NCBI GenBank assembly: GCA_945878835.1
Contig: CAMCUG010000099.1
Coordinates: forward strand, 1-5,888
Reading direction: 5' to 3'
DNA: 5,888 nucleotides
From: Chryseobacterium gleum
GTDB taxonomy: Bacteria; Bacteroidota; Bacteroidia; Flavobacteriales_D; Sanyastnellaceae
Part shown: positions 1-5,888 of the stretch, piece by piece
Position numbering within the stretch: position 1 is the stretch's first letter
Layout: every line of letters begins with the position of its first letter
Notes under the pieces: model-generated
Databases searched by the model: none
The model's input: only the letters and a program-made list of their open reading frames with translations
What the model was told of the DNA's origin: nothing
Translations under genes and position numbers: made by a program

Positions 1-518
1 TTTATTTCCAAGAATTCAAAGAGCCGAAATTGAATATCGCAATGGAGGGCATTGTAAAGTTTCGCGATAAACATCCGAAGGGACTCATCATAATCGATAA
101 AATAAAATACAATTACAACGAAGGAAAGCTTTCGCCTGAATTGTTGAAGTTGTTTTTAACTGGACTGAAAAACGACGTGCTTGGAAATGAAAGAGGGGTT
201 CTTATTGTTGCAACTACGGCATGTGATTTAATTGATTATTCTTACGGGAAATTCCCTTCGCTTTTGAGCGTTCACAATTGGAATTTAATGGAGCACTTGA
301 CACGCCGTGTGTTTATGCTTCGCAAAGACATTAATTCATGGATGCACAATGATTATTTCCGTCCAGATTTCTTATTCTCATCAGGTGTCGCTATCACAGC
401 TGATGCGCGAGTGAGAGACGAAGAAGAGTTGGTCTATTACCATTCAACACACAGTCAGTTTTACAACAAGTCTAATCCTGTTATCAAACCACTCGACGAA
501 GACGACAGTCCTTTTTAA
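1..518 (+). CDS. C-terminal part of an unrecognised protein (5' end outside window)
   Basis: The reading frame is open from base 3 to the TAA at 516-518. The first in-frame ATG (42-44) and the TTG at 30 lie inside an uninterrupted frame that begins YFQEFKEPKLNIAMEG, so the true start is almost certainly left of the window; about 172 residues are visible. I do not recognise the family. The fragment is mixed, soluble-looking sequence with no signal peptide or membrane segment. Two hydrophobic strands, GLIIIDK and about 40 residues later GVLIVATTACDL, are followed by an Arg pair in LTRRVFMLR. That order recalls the Walker B, sensor 1 and arginine-finger region of some P-loop NTPases, but no Walker A motif is in the visible part, so this is only a guess. 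The tail is acidic (PLDEDDSPF). The gene converges on the - strand gene that follows, with one base between the stops. Confidence 0.6.
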   Translation, partial: YFQEFKEPKLNIAMEGIVKFRDKHPKGLIIIDKIKYNYNEGKLSPELLKLFLTGLKNDVLGNERGVLIVATTACDLIDYSYGKFPSLLSVHNWNLMEHLTRRVFMLRKDINSWMHNDYFRPDFLFSSGVAITADARVRDEEELVYYHSTHSQFYNKSNPVIKPLDEDDSPF

Positions 519-519
519 T

Positions 520-996
520 CTAAAGCGCGTATTCGAAAAGCTCTTTGGTAGAGTAGCTGCTGTAGTAATTCAAGAAACGATTCTTCCATCCAACATTATT
601 GGCAGGCAAGTGATGAAATAAATCACGAAAGCCTTTGCAGTGCTCTTTCATGTATGAACGAAATGCAAATTGATCGTTTTCATTCAAACTAGAGAAAGCC
701 AATAAAGTCCGCAGCGTTACAATGTTCAAGTTGTCGAATAAATGCCAACGAGAGAGTGGACCATTCATTACGTGCACTCTTCCATCTTTCAAAAAGACAA
801 TCATGCAATCACCATTTTTACGAAGGTGTATCATTTTGCCAGGTTCAAATCCCATGCGCGAAGCGTGGCTTGTGCTGAATCCAGCTTGTTCTGTGAATCC
901 GTTGTTGTTAAAGATCTTCCACAACTTAGGACCAGCTGTGAATAGAGGCAAGAAATCCGATGTGGTCTCGCTGAAGTAAGGGTTTTGTGTTTTCAT
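520..996 (-). CDS. Hypothetical protein, about 158 aa
   Basis: The frame runs from an ATG at 996-994 to a TAG at 522-520 and gives a protein starting MKTQNPYFSETTSDF. The frame extends 7 codons further to a GTG at 1017, but I prefer the ATG; neither has a convincing ribosome binding site. I do not recognise the family. The sequence is rich in aromatic and basic residues (GPKLWKIFNNNGF, SRWHLFDNLNIV, NVGWKNRFLNYYSSY) with no signal peptide, membrane helix or catalytic motif I can name. A central stretch, MIHLRKNGDCMIVFLKDGRVHVM, looks like two or three consecutive beta strands, and the C-terminal half looks helical. It is probably a small cytoplasmic protein. It is transcribed divergently from pfkA and convergently with the gene on its left, so it is probably a single-gene unit sharing the 997-1111 intergenic region with the glycolytic operon. 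The + strand frames inside it are shadows. Confidence 0.6.
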   Translation of the reverse strand: MKTQNPYFSETTSDFLPLFTAGPKLWKIFNNNGFTEQAGFSTSHASRMGFEPGKMIHLRKNGDCMIVFLKDGRVHVMNGPLSRWHLFDNLNIVTLRTLLAFSSLNENDQFAFRSYMKEHCKGFRDLFHHLPANNVGWKNRFLNYYSSYSTKELFEYAL

Positions 997-1059
997 GAGA
1001 CAAATATTTTGCCTCACGTTGTAATGTATTTACGAGATGATTTTTGAAAGAAAATAATA

Positions 1060-1100
1060 TTTATTTGACTTAGTGTAAATTTTACACTAAGTTAGCGTTA
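1060..1100 (+). promoter_or_regulatory. Possible pfkA promoter around the palindrome
   Basis: Bacteroidota promoters typically have TTTG near -33 and TAnnTTTG near -7. Two weak readings fit. In the first, TTTATTTG at 1060-1067 (one mismatch to TAnnTTTG) is the -7 box; transcription would then start inside the palindrome, which would act as a repressor site. In the second, TTG at 1065-1067 is the -33 box and TAGCGTTA at 1093-1100 (two mismatches) is the -7 box. The palindrome would then fill the 25-base spacer exactly, as in the overlong promoters controlled by MerR-type activators. The TATAAT at 1105-1110 touches the start codon and is unlikely to be a promoter box. The sequence does not decide between the two. 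Confidence 0.25.
1068..1092. promoter_or_regulatory. Perfect 25-bp palindrome, candidate operator of the pfkA operon
   Basis: ACTTAGTGTAAA at 1068-1079 is followed by one T (1080) and then by its exact reverse complement TTTACACTAAGT at 1081-1092. It lies 19 bases before the pfkA ATG, in the divergent region between the hypothetical gene and pfkA. It is therefore not at the end of any gene, and it has no T-run typical of a terminator. A perfect dyad of 12 bp per arm at a promoter is the usual signature of a dimeric repressor or activator site. The binding protein is unknown and is not encoded in the window. The site could control pfkA and the three genes behind it, and possibly the - strand gene, which starts about 70 bases away. 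Confidence 0.6.
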
Positions 1101-1111
1101 AGATTATAATC

Positions 1112-2098
1112 ATGAATAGTTCAGGAATAAAAAGAATTGGTGTTCTAACCAGCGGAGGAGATGCTCCGGGTATGAATGCTGCTATACGTGCGGTAGTTCG
1201 CGCATGTGCTTTTCACAATGTGGAAGTGGAAGGAATCTTTCAAGGTTATGCTGGATTAATGACGGGTGACTTCAAACGACTGAATGAACGTTCGGTTGCG
1301 CGCATCTTGGGTCGTGGGGGTACAATTTTGAAATCCTCACGCTGCAAAGAATTTCTTACCGAAGAAGGAAGAGCGACTGCCATTGAGCAAATGACGAAGC
1401 ATCATATAGATGCACTCATTACCATTGGTGGAAACGGAACTTTCTCAGGAGCACATATTCTTTCTCAAGAGTCGGGCATTCCAGTAATGGGAATTCCAGG
1501 CAGTATAGACAACGATTTATTCGGCACCGATCACTGCATTGGTTTCGATACGGCTACGAACACAGTTGTAGATGCGGTAGATAAGATTCGTGACACTGCG
1601 ACTTCACACAACCGAATTTTCTTCGTAGAAGTAATGGGTAGAAACAGTGGTTTCATTGCATTGAAAGCAGGTATTGCTTCGGGAGCTATAGCCATTGTGC
1701 TTCCAGAAGACGAGATGACTTCCGAAGAGTTGATGCAAATACTTCACGTAAGTGAAAAAAGCGGAAAGTCCAGTTCTATTGTCATTGTTGCCGAAGGAGT
1801 GAAAGGTGGAACAGCCTATGAGCTAGCGAATAAAGTAGCGGCAGAAAATCCTGATTACGATACACGTGTATCCGTTCTCGGACACTTGCAACGCGGAGGG
1901 GCGCCGAGTTGTTACGACCGTGTCATCGCATCTCGAATGGGGGTAGCTGCCGTTGAAGGATTGCTTCAAGGAAGAAAGGACGTAATGATAGGAATAGTTA
2001 ACGACAGAGAAACCTACACCTCGTTAGAAGAGGCAATCACACGCAGTAATCTTCCAAACAGAGATGAATTGCGCATAGCACGGATTCTAGCGATATAA
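1112..2098 (+). CDS. pfkA: ATP-dependent 6-phosphofructokinase
   Basis: Cytoplasmic glycolytic enzyme that phosphorylates fructose 6-phosphate to fructose 1,6-bisphosphate with ATP. The 328 residues match the usual length of short bacterial PfkA. Visible motifs: nucleotide loop GVLTSGGDAPGMNA (10-23), GRGGTILKSSR (67-77, R77 matching E. coli R72), GGNGT (106-110), catalytic PGSIDND (129-135, D133 as general base), HNR (166-168), VEVMGR (172-177), EG (228-229), and TRVSVLGHLQRGG (251-263) with the R252, H258 and R261 sugar-phosphate contacts. Gly109 and Gly130 occupy the positions that mark ATP-type rather than PPi-type enzymes. Asn108 stands where E. coli has Asp103, and Ser131 where it has Thr125. 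By hand alignment, effector-site R26 and R30 (E. coli R21 and R25) are kept, while R54 corresponds to a Glu, so the allosteric response may differ. It is first in the operon; gapA follows after 20 bases. The region before the ATG is A+T-rich without a Shine-Dalgarno sequence. Confidence 0.96.
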   Translation: MNSSGIKRIGVLTSGGDAPGMNAAIRAVVRACAFHNVEVEGIFQGYAGLMTGDFKRLNERSVARILGRGGTILKSSRCKEFLTEEGRATAIEQMTKHHIDALITIGGNGTFSGAHILSQESGIPVMGIPGSIDNDLFGTDHCIGFDTATNTVVDAVDKIRDTATSHNRIFFVEVMGRNSGFIALKAGIASGAIAIVLPEDEMTSEELMQILHVSEKSGKSSSIVIVAEGVKGGTAYELANKVAAENPDYDTRVSVLGHLQRGGAPSCYDRVIASRMGVAAVEGLLQGRKDVMIGIVNDRETYTSLEEAITRSNLPNRDELRIARILAI

Positions 2099-2118
2099 TA
2101 ATTAGAAAAAAGAGTAAG

Positions 2119-3102
2119 ATGAAAAAGGTAGCAATCAACGGTTTTGGACGAATAGGCCGAATGTGCTTTCGTCACACACTAACAGATAACAATATTGAAG
2201 TAGTAGCGGTGAATGACTTAACAGACGTTAAGACGCTAGCGCACTTGTTGAAGTACGACAGTATTCACGGACGTGTGAATGCTGAGGTTTCTGCTGACGG
2301 AGATTTCTTAATTGTAAACGGAAAGAAAATTCGTGTGTATGCTGAAAAGGATCCTTCGAATTTACCATGGGGTGAATTGAATGTAGATGTAGTTATTGAA
2401 AGCACTGGATTCTTCACCGATGATGTTAGCGCTGGAAAGCACATCACTGCTGGCGCGAAGAAGGTCGTTATCTCGGCTCCTGCGACAGGAAACGTGAAGA
2501 CAATCGTACTTGGAGTGAACGACGATACGCTTACGCCTGAAGACTTAATTGTTTCTAACGCATCTTGCACCACGAACTGCTTGGCTCCAATAGCAAAAGT
2601 GTTGAACGATACTTTCGGAATTGAAAAAGGATACATCACCACTATTCACGCATACACTGCTGATCAACGTTTGCAAGACGCTCCGCACAAAGACTTGCGC
2701 AGAGCTCGCTCAGCTGCTTTAAGCATGGTGCCCACAAGCACAGGTGCTGCGAAAGCAGTTGGACTGGTTCTTCCTGAGCTGAAAGGGAAATTAGATGGTT
2801 TAGCGGTGCGCGTCCCGACACCAGACGGATCTTTAACCGACTTAGTGGTAATCTTGAAAAGAGACACCACCAAAGAGGAAGTGAATGCAGCCATGAAAGC
2901 CGCTGCTGATGGTCCAATGAAAGGAATACTTGAGTATTGCGTTGATCCAATTGTAAGTATTGACGTAGTTGGAAATCCTGCAAGCAGTATCTTCGACGCC
3001 GACTTAACTTCTGCAAACGGAAATTTGGTGAAAATTATGTCTTGGTACGACAACGAAGCAGGATACAGTAAGCGTGTAATAGACCTTCTTCACAAAATGT
3101 GA
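2119..3102 (+). CDS. gapA: Glyceraldehyde-3-phosphate dehydrogenase, type I, NAD-dependent
   Basis: Cytoplasmic enzyme that oxidises and phosphorylates glyceraldehyde 3-phosphate to 1,3-bisphosphoglycerate. The protein has 327 residues, near the usual 330-335. The Rossmann loop is INGFGRIGR (6-14), and Asp33 in VNDLTD favours NAD over NADP. The active site SNASCTTNCLAP (146-157) holds Cys150, and His177 in TTIHAYT is its partner. The S-loop TADQRLQDAPHKDLRRAR (180-197) is followed by TSTGAAKA (206-213), R231 in AVRVPTPDGS, and the C-terminal SWYDNEAGYS (308-317). The S-loop resembles the Bacillus type (DxPHKDLRRAR) more than the E. coli type. It carries Ala-Pro at 188-189, where the Bacillus stearothermophilus enzyme has Leu-Pro. 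With Asp33 kept, NAD use is the best prediction. The start is supported by the family N-terminus and an A- and G-rich leader (2104-2118) just before the ATG. It is the second gene of the operon and probably cotranscribed with pfkA. Confidence 0.97.
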   Translation: MKKVAINGFGRIGRMCFRHTLTDNNIEVVAVNDLTDVKTLAHLLKYDSIHGRVNAEVSADGDFLIVNGKKIRVYAEKDPSNLPWGELNVDVVIESTGFFTDDVSAGKHITAGAKKVVISAPATGNVKTIVLGVNDDTLTPEDLIVSNASCTTNCLAPIAKVLNDTFGIEKGYITTIHAYTADQRLQDAPHKDLRRARSAALSMVPTSTGAAKAVGLVLPELKGKLDGLAVRVPTPDGSLTDLVVILKRDTTKEEVNAAMKAAADGPMKGILEYCVDPIVSIDVVGNPASSIFDADLTSANGNLVKIMSWYDNEAGYSKRVIDLLHKM

Positions 3103-3145
3103 TTGAAAGGGAGTAATTAGTTCGAAACAAAAGAAAAAGAGACAG

Positions 3146-4009
3146 ATGATACTTATAGCTGATAGCGGGTCCACTAAATGTGATTGGGCTCTAATTGACG
3201 AGAGAGGATCTCGATTGGGAAATTTTGAAACCATGGGTTTGAATCCATATTTTCATAATGAAAAAGTTGTTGAAGGTGCAATCAGAGGAAATGCCCCCCT
3301 AGCTGTTTACGCCGACAAAATTTCACACATCTATTTTTACGGAGCGGGAAGTAGTACACCAACCATGTGTGCAATTATTGAGAGCGGACTTCGCGCTGTT
3401 TTTCCAACGGCAGAATTATTGATTGAACATGATTTATTGGGAAGCGCTTATTCAACATACGACGGAGAGCCTTGCATTTCTTGTATTCTAGGAACTGGAA
3501 GTAATTCTTGTTTCTTCGATGGGAAAGATATTCATGAGTCAGTTCCTTCATTGGCTTACATTTTAGGCGATGAAGCAAGTGGTTCTTACTTCGGTAAGAT
3601 TTTGTTGCGCGAATATTTCTACAAAAAACTTCCAGCTGAAATTGCTGAAGCATTTGAGAACAGCTTCCCATTGAGCAAAGACGAATTCATTTCGAAAATA
3701 TACAGAGAGCCAAATGCTAACGTTTATCTCGCAAGCTTCACTCGTTTTATCGGAAACTTCGCTCACCATCCGCATGTGATGAATTGGGTGGTAAATGGTA
3801 TGCGCGAGTTTGTTGATATTCATGTGAAGTCATTTGAAAATTGGGACAAAGTACCTGTTCACTTTGTAGGTTCTATTTCACACTATTTCAAACATTGTTT
3901 GGAAGAGGCTTGTCGTCTGGAAGGTGTTCGTTTAGGTAACATCATTAAGAAACCAATTGACGGTCTTGTGAACTACCACGTTAAATACGTATTTCATCAC
4001 GCAGAATGA
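3146..4009 (+). CDS. BadF/BadG/BcrA/BcrD-family sugar kinase, N-acetylglucosamine kinase-like
   Basis: Actin-fold (ASKHA) ATPase of 287 residues, close to N-acetylglucosamine kinase-type proteins of Bacteroidota. Visible motifs in order: phosphate-1 loop ADSGSTKCDW (5-14), with Asp6, Ser9, Thr10 and the Trp typical of this branch; FYGAGSS (64-70); EHDLLGSAYS (94-103), with Asp96 the likely catalytic base; phosphate-2 loop CILGTGSNSC (113-122); GDEASGSYFGK (141-151), which in the family carries glycine-rich and acidic contacts; and an adenosine motif HFVGSISHYF (239-248). No membrane segment or signal peptide is seen. The likely reaction is ATP-dependent phosphorylation of an amino sugar (GlcNAc or glucosamine) or a related hexose; the sequence alone does not fix the substrate. 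It starts 43 bases after gapA behind an A-rich stretch (3125-3145), and its TGA overlaps the next ATG (ATGA at 4006-4009), suggesting coupled translation. Membership of a glycolytic operon fits a role in feeding sugar phosphate into glycolysis. Confidence 0.85.
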   Translation: MILIADSGSTKCDWALIDERGSRLGNFETMGLNPYFHNEKVVEGAIRGNAPLAVYADKISHIYFYGAGSSTPTMCAIIESGLRAVFPTAELLIEHDLLGSAYSTYDGEPCISCILGTGSNSCFFDGKDIHESVPSLAYILGDEASGSYFGKILLREYFYKKLPAEIAEAFENSFPLSKDEFISKIYREPNANVYLASFTRFIGNFAHHPHVMNWVVNGMREFVDIHVKSFENWDKVPVHFVGSISHYFKHCLEEACRLEGVRLGNIIKKPIDGLVNYHVKYVFHHAE

Positions 4010-4632
4010 AAGGAGCCATTTTCGATTTAGACGGAGTTCTTGTAGACACCGCCAAATATCATTATCAAGCATGGAAGCGATTAGCAAATTCGGTCGGAGT
4101 AGAGTTTTCTTTGGACGACAATGAGCATTTGAAAGGAGTAAGCCGAGCCGAGTCTTTGGAGTTAATCTTGAAGAAGGGAAACATTGAAAAGTCGGCAGAG
4201 GAGAAGCAATCACTCATGGACGTAAAGAATAAGTGGTATTTGGAATTGGCTGCAGAAATGAATGCAGACGAAGCTTTGCCCGGGGCCATTCCTTTTTTAG
4301 AATCATGTAAATCGAAAGGTATAAAAATCGCATTGGGCTCTTCTTCGAAGAACGCTCCGATGATTTTAGAGCGACTAGGAATTACACATTTGTTCGATGC
4401 CATTGTTGATGGAAATGTTGTTTCAAAATCGAAACCAGATCCAACCGTTTTCCTAACAGCAGCAGAGCAATTGGGATTGGCTCCAAGTGAATGCATTGTT
4501 TTCGAAGATGCTATTTCAGGGGTTCAAGCCGCTAAAACCGGAGGGTTTTATTGTGTGGGTATCGGAACGAAAGAAGTTCTTCCACTTGCCGATGAGATTG
4601 CGACTACGCTCGGCGAGTACAGTGTGAGGTAA
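4006..4632 (+). CDS. pgmB: Beta-phosphoglucomutase-like HAD-superfamily enzyme
   Basis: HAD phosphatase-fold protein of 208 residues, slightly shorter than the Lactococcus lactis beta-phosphoglucomutase (about 221). Visible residues: FDLDGVLVDT (6-15) with nucleophile Asp7 and acid/base Asp9; H19 in KYHYQAW, matching the hinge His20; the cap-domain substrate motif LKGVSR (42-47) with K43 and R47; ALGSSSKN (109-116), the phosphate-binding Ser loop; SKPDP (142-146) with K143; and FEDAISGVQA (166-175) with E167 and D168 for Mg2+. The LKGVSR motif and the His hinge separate beta-phosphoglucomutase from general HAD phosphatases, so the call is strong. The enzyme would interconvert beta-glucose 1-phosphate and glucose 6-phosphate, usually downstream of maltose, trehalose or similar disaccharide phosphorylases; none is in the window. 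The start overlaps the kinase stop by four bases with no separate ribosome binding site, so translation is probably coupled. It is the last gene of the operon and ends one base from the convergent gene. Confidence 0.87.
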   Translation: MKGAIFDLDGVLVDTAKYHYQAWKRLANSVGVEFSLDDNEHLKGVSRAESLELILKKGNIEKSAEEKQSLMDVKNKWYLELAAEMNADEALPGAIPFLESCKSKGIKIALGSSSKNAPMILERLGITHLFDAIVDGNVVSKSKPDPTVFLTAAEQLGLAPSECIVFEDAISGVQAAKTGGFYCVGIGTKEVLPLADEIATTLGEYSVR

Positions 4633-4633
4633 C

Positions 4634-5888
4634 TCAATCCCACCACATGTGCTGGTAATTCATCATGTCGGGCTGGCTCCAATCGCCGCGGCCGTTGAAG
4701 AACTCAACGGCTCCCTCATCATAGAGTGTAAACATTTTAGATGAACCATAGTTGAGAAGTGTAACAACATAAGCTTTTTGGTTTTCTCTTCTTTCGATCA
4801 GAAAACTATTGTAGTTGCGATATCCTTTCAATCCAAAGTCAACGTCTTGTTGAAGATTGTTTATATAGATATAACCGCTGTTAAAAGGGAAGAACTTGGC
4901 AAACATGTCATTGAATGATGCAAGACTGTGGTAGTCATCTGTTGTAAGTTGGAAAGCACAATATCCCGCCTGTTTCGTCTTGTTTGAAATGGTAAAACCT
5001 CTTGAAACTAAGATTGAATCAATCTGCTCTTCATGGGGATCATAAGCACTAACAGGTGCATTAAATGCATACGATATTTTTCCATCAAACTTCGCATCAA
5101 TATTCGGTAGGAAGGTGTATCCGTTTAGATTGCAATACTCTACCACCTTCCAAATGATTTCTGCTTCTTTAACTATTATTTCTTTTTCAACGAAACTCGG
5201 GGAGGGGTCTTGAATACTGTTGTTGTAGAACTGTCTCATAAGGTTGGAAATAACGGCAGCTCGCCACACCTTAAGTTCGTCTTTAGGAGCAGAAACGATT
5301 TTTACAGATTCTATTTTTTCGCATTTCCCGAGTTTGAATCCGGAAGAATAAAAGCAATTGCGAAGCGTGTTTCCCAACGAATCTTTTTGAACCCAATTTC
5401 CATTCAGTAAATCGTAGACATAACGTTTCTCGGTTTTTAATTTTCCGTTTCGATAAAAGTCTCTTTCGGTTTGTTCTTTTTCATGAAGAACAAGTTCCCA
5501 TTTGAAGTTTCCGTTTTCGTAGAATTGCTCAATGTGTTGATCTGTAATTCCATCTTTGTAGGTATAGAAGGTTTGTGATTCTAACTTTCCCGGAGAGTAA
5601 TAGTTCGCGGTGGTTTGTTTCGTGTTCCCGCTTCCAATATTTGGAGTTAGGTTTAAGTGTTTCACACTGCTGTCCTCGAAATATTCAGCACTTAATGTAT
5701 CGTTTTTCGCTCTGTAATAGGTTTTACGTTTCAATTGCCCAGTTTCGAAGTATGCATAGTATTCCGAGATTTCCGAAGGGCCGTGGTAGTATATGGTAAT
5801 GTCATTCGGAGTTCCATTGTCGAAATAGGATTTCTCGAAGCCTCTTCCGTCGAGTAATAGTTCTTTTTCATAAACCACCTTGCCCTGT
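4634..5888 (-). CDS. YwqK/MORN-like repeat protein with unassigned C-terminal region (N-terminus outside window)
   Basis: The frame is open from the right edge to a TGA at 4636-4634. The in-frame GTG at 5878-5876 is preceded by codons reading QGK with no stop, and QGKVVYE itself looks like repeat sequence, so the protein begins outside the window. Counting from that GTG, residues 1-186 hold about seven imperfect repeats of roughly 20-30 residues with a core [YF][YF]-x-x-G-x-[LF]-K: YFDNGTPN (18-25), YFETGQLK (43-50), YFEDSSVK (66-73), YYSPGKLE (93-100), FYENGNFK (119-126), FYRNGKLK (141-148) and FYSSGFKL (176-183). This is the antitoxin YwqK/MORN_2 type of beta-hairpin repeat, common in secreted or surface proteins of Bacteroidota. 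Residues 200-414 are not repetitive, are rich in aromatics, end in HMWWD, and match no family I can name. The missing N-terminus hides any signal peptide. Function is unknown; a binding role is a guess. It is not part of the glycolytic operon. Confidence 0.75.
   Translation of the reverse strand, partial: QGKVVYEKELLLDGRGFEKSYFDNGTPNDITIYYHGPSEISEYYAYFETGQLKRKTYYRAKNDTLSAEYFEDSSVKHLNLTPNIGSGNTKQTTANYYSPGKLESQTFYTYKDGITDQHIEQFYENGNFKWELVLHEKEQTERDFYRNGKLKTEKRYVYDLLNGNWVQKDSLGNTLRNCFYSSGFKLGKCEKIESVKIVSAPKDELKVWRAAVISNLMRQFYNNSIQDPSPSFVEKEIIVKEAEIIWKVVEYCNLNGYTFLPNIDAKFDGKISYAFNAPVSAYDPHEEQIDSILVSRGFTISNKTKQAGYCAFQLTTDDYHSLASFNDMFAKFFPFNSGYIYINNLQQDVDFGLKGYRNYNSFLIERRENQKAYVVTLLNYGSSKMFTLYDEGAVEFFNGRGDWSQPDMMNYQHMWWD
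4691..4711. other. Hairpin-forming inverted repeat past the pgmB stop
   Basis: GCCGTTGA (4691-4698) and TCAACGGC (4704-4711) form a perfect 8-bp stem with a 5-base loop, 58 bases after the pgmB stop. No T-run follows on either strand, and the repeat lies inside the convergent coding sequence (encoding VEFFNGR), so it is not a standard intrinsic terminator. It is the only strong hairpin I noticed close to the end of the operon, and could slow or stabilise the 3' end of its transcript. It may equally be chance. Confidence 0.25.

Noticed and set aside
30..518. A complete 162-residue gene starting at TTG 30
   Set aside because: The frame is open leftwards to the window edge with plausible coding sequence, so the TTG is an internal Leu codon and the gene is a fragment.
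722..979. Two + strand frames (722-979 and 742-945) opposite the small hypothetical gene
   Set aside because: They overlap each other and the better supported - strand gene, and their translations show no coherent protein character.
1105..1110. TATAAT as a sigma70 -10 box for pfkA
   Set aside because: It ends two bases before the ATG, so transcription would start inside the gene; Bacteroidota also use a different -7 consensus.
2265..3053. Three - strand frames of 124-129 codons opposite gapA
   Set aside because: They are antisense shadows of a confidently identified, strongly conserved gene.
4341..4352. 12-bp palindrome TTCTTCGAAGAA inside pgmB
   Set aside because: It encodes the conserved Ser-loop (SSSKN) and is explained by codon content; nothing suggests a regulatory site.
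3375..4496. Several - strand frames opposite the kinase and pgmB, up to 143 codons
   Set aside because: Antisense shadows; the + strand genes have complete family motifs.
5110..5151. Inverted repeat GGAAGGTG / CACCTTCC in the repeat-protein gene
   Set aside because: 8-bp arms with a 26-base loop in the middle of a coding region; expected by chance at this scale.
5210..5799. + strand frames of 66 and 74 codons opposite the repeat protein
   Set aside because: Short antisense shadows without start context or recognisable content.

Overview
The window looks like chromosomal DNA of a Bacteroidota bacterium, most likely from Flavobacteriales. The evidence is moderate A+T content, starts preceded by A-rich stretches rather than clear Shine-Dalgarno sequences, and PfkA and GAPDH sequences of the type I know from flavobacteria. 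No mobile element, RNA gene, CRISPR array or phage-like block is visible. No gene-free stretch exceeds 300 bases; the longest is about 115 bases.

Layout. Bases 1-518 hold the 3' end of an unrecognised + strand gene. It meets, tail to tail, a small unrecognised - strand gene (520-996). A divergent intergenic region (997-1111) follows, carrying a perfect 25-bp palindrome (1068-1092), the best operator candidate here. From 1112 to 4632 four + strand genes are packed tightly: pfkA (6-phosphofructokinase), gapA (NAD-type glyceraldehyde-3-phosphate dehydrogenase), a BadF/BadG-family sugar kinase of the N-acetylglucosamine kinase type, and pgmB (beta-phosphoglucomutase-like HAD enzyme). Gaps are 20 and 43 bases, then a 4-base ATGA overlap. 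A long - strand gene with YwqK/MORN-like repeats (4634 to the right edge, N-terminus missing) converges on pgmB with one base between the stops.

How the genes fit together. The four-gene block reads as one sugar-catabolic operon. The kinase would phosphorylate an amino sugar or hexose. PgmB would turn beta-glucose 1-phosphate, the product of disaccharide phosphorolysis, into glucose 6-phosphate. PfkA and GAPDH carry hexose phosphates through the committed and oxidative steps of glycolysis. The palindrome just before pfkA would be well placed to control the whole block, but its regulator is not in the window.

No clearly new system is evident. The points most worth a second look are the palindrome, the Asn in place of the usual Asp in the PfkA nucleotide loop, and the unassigned C-terminal half of the repeat protein.
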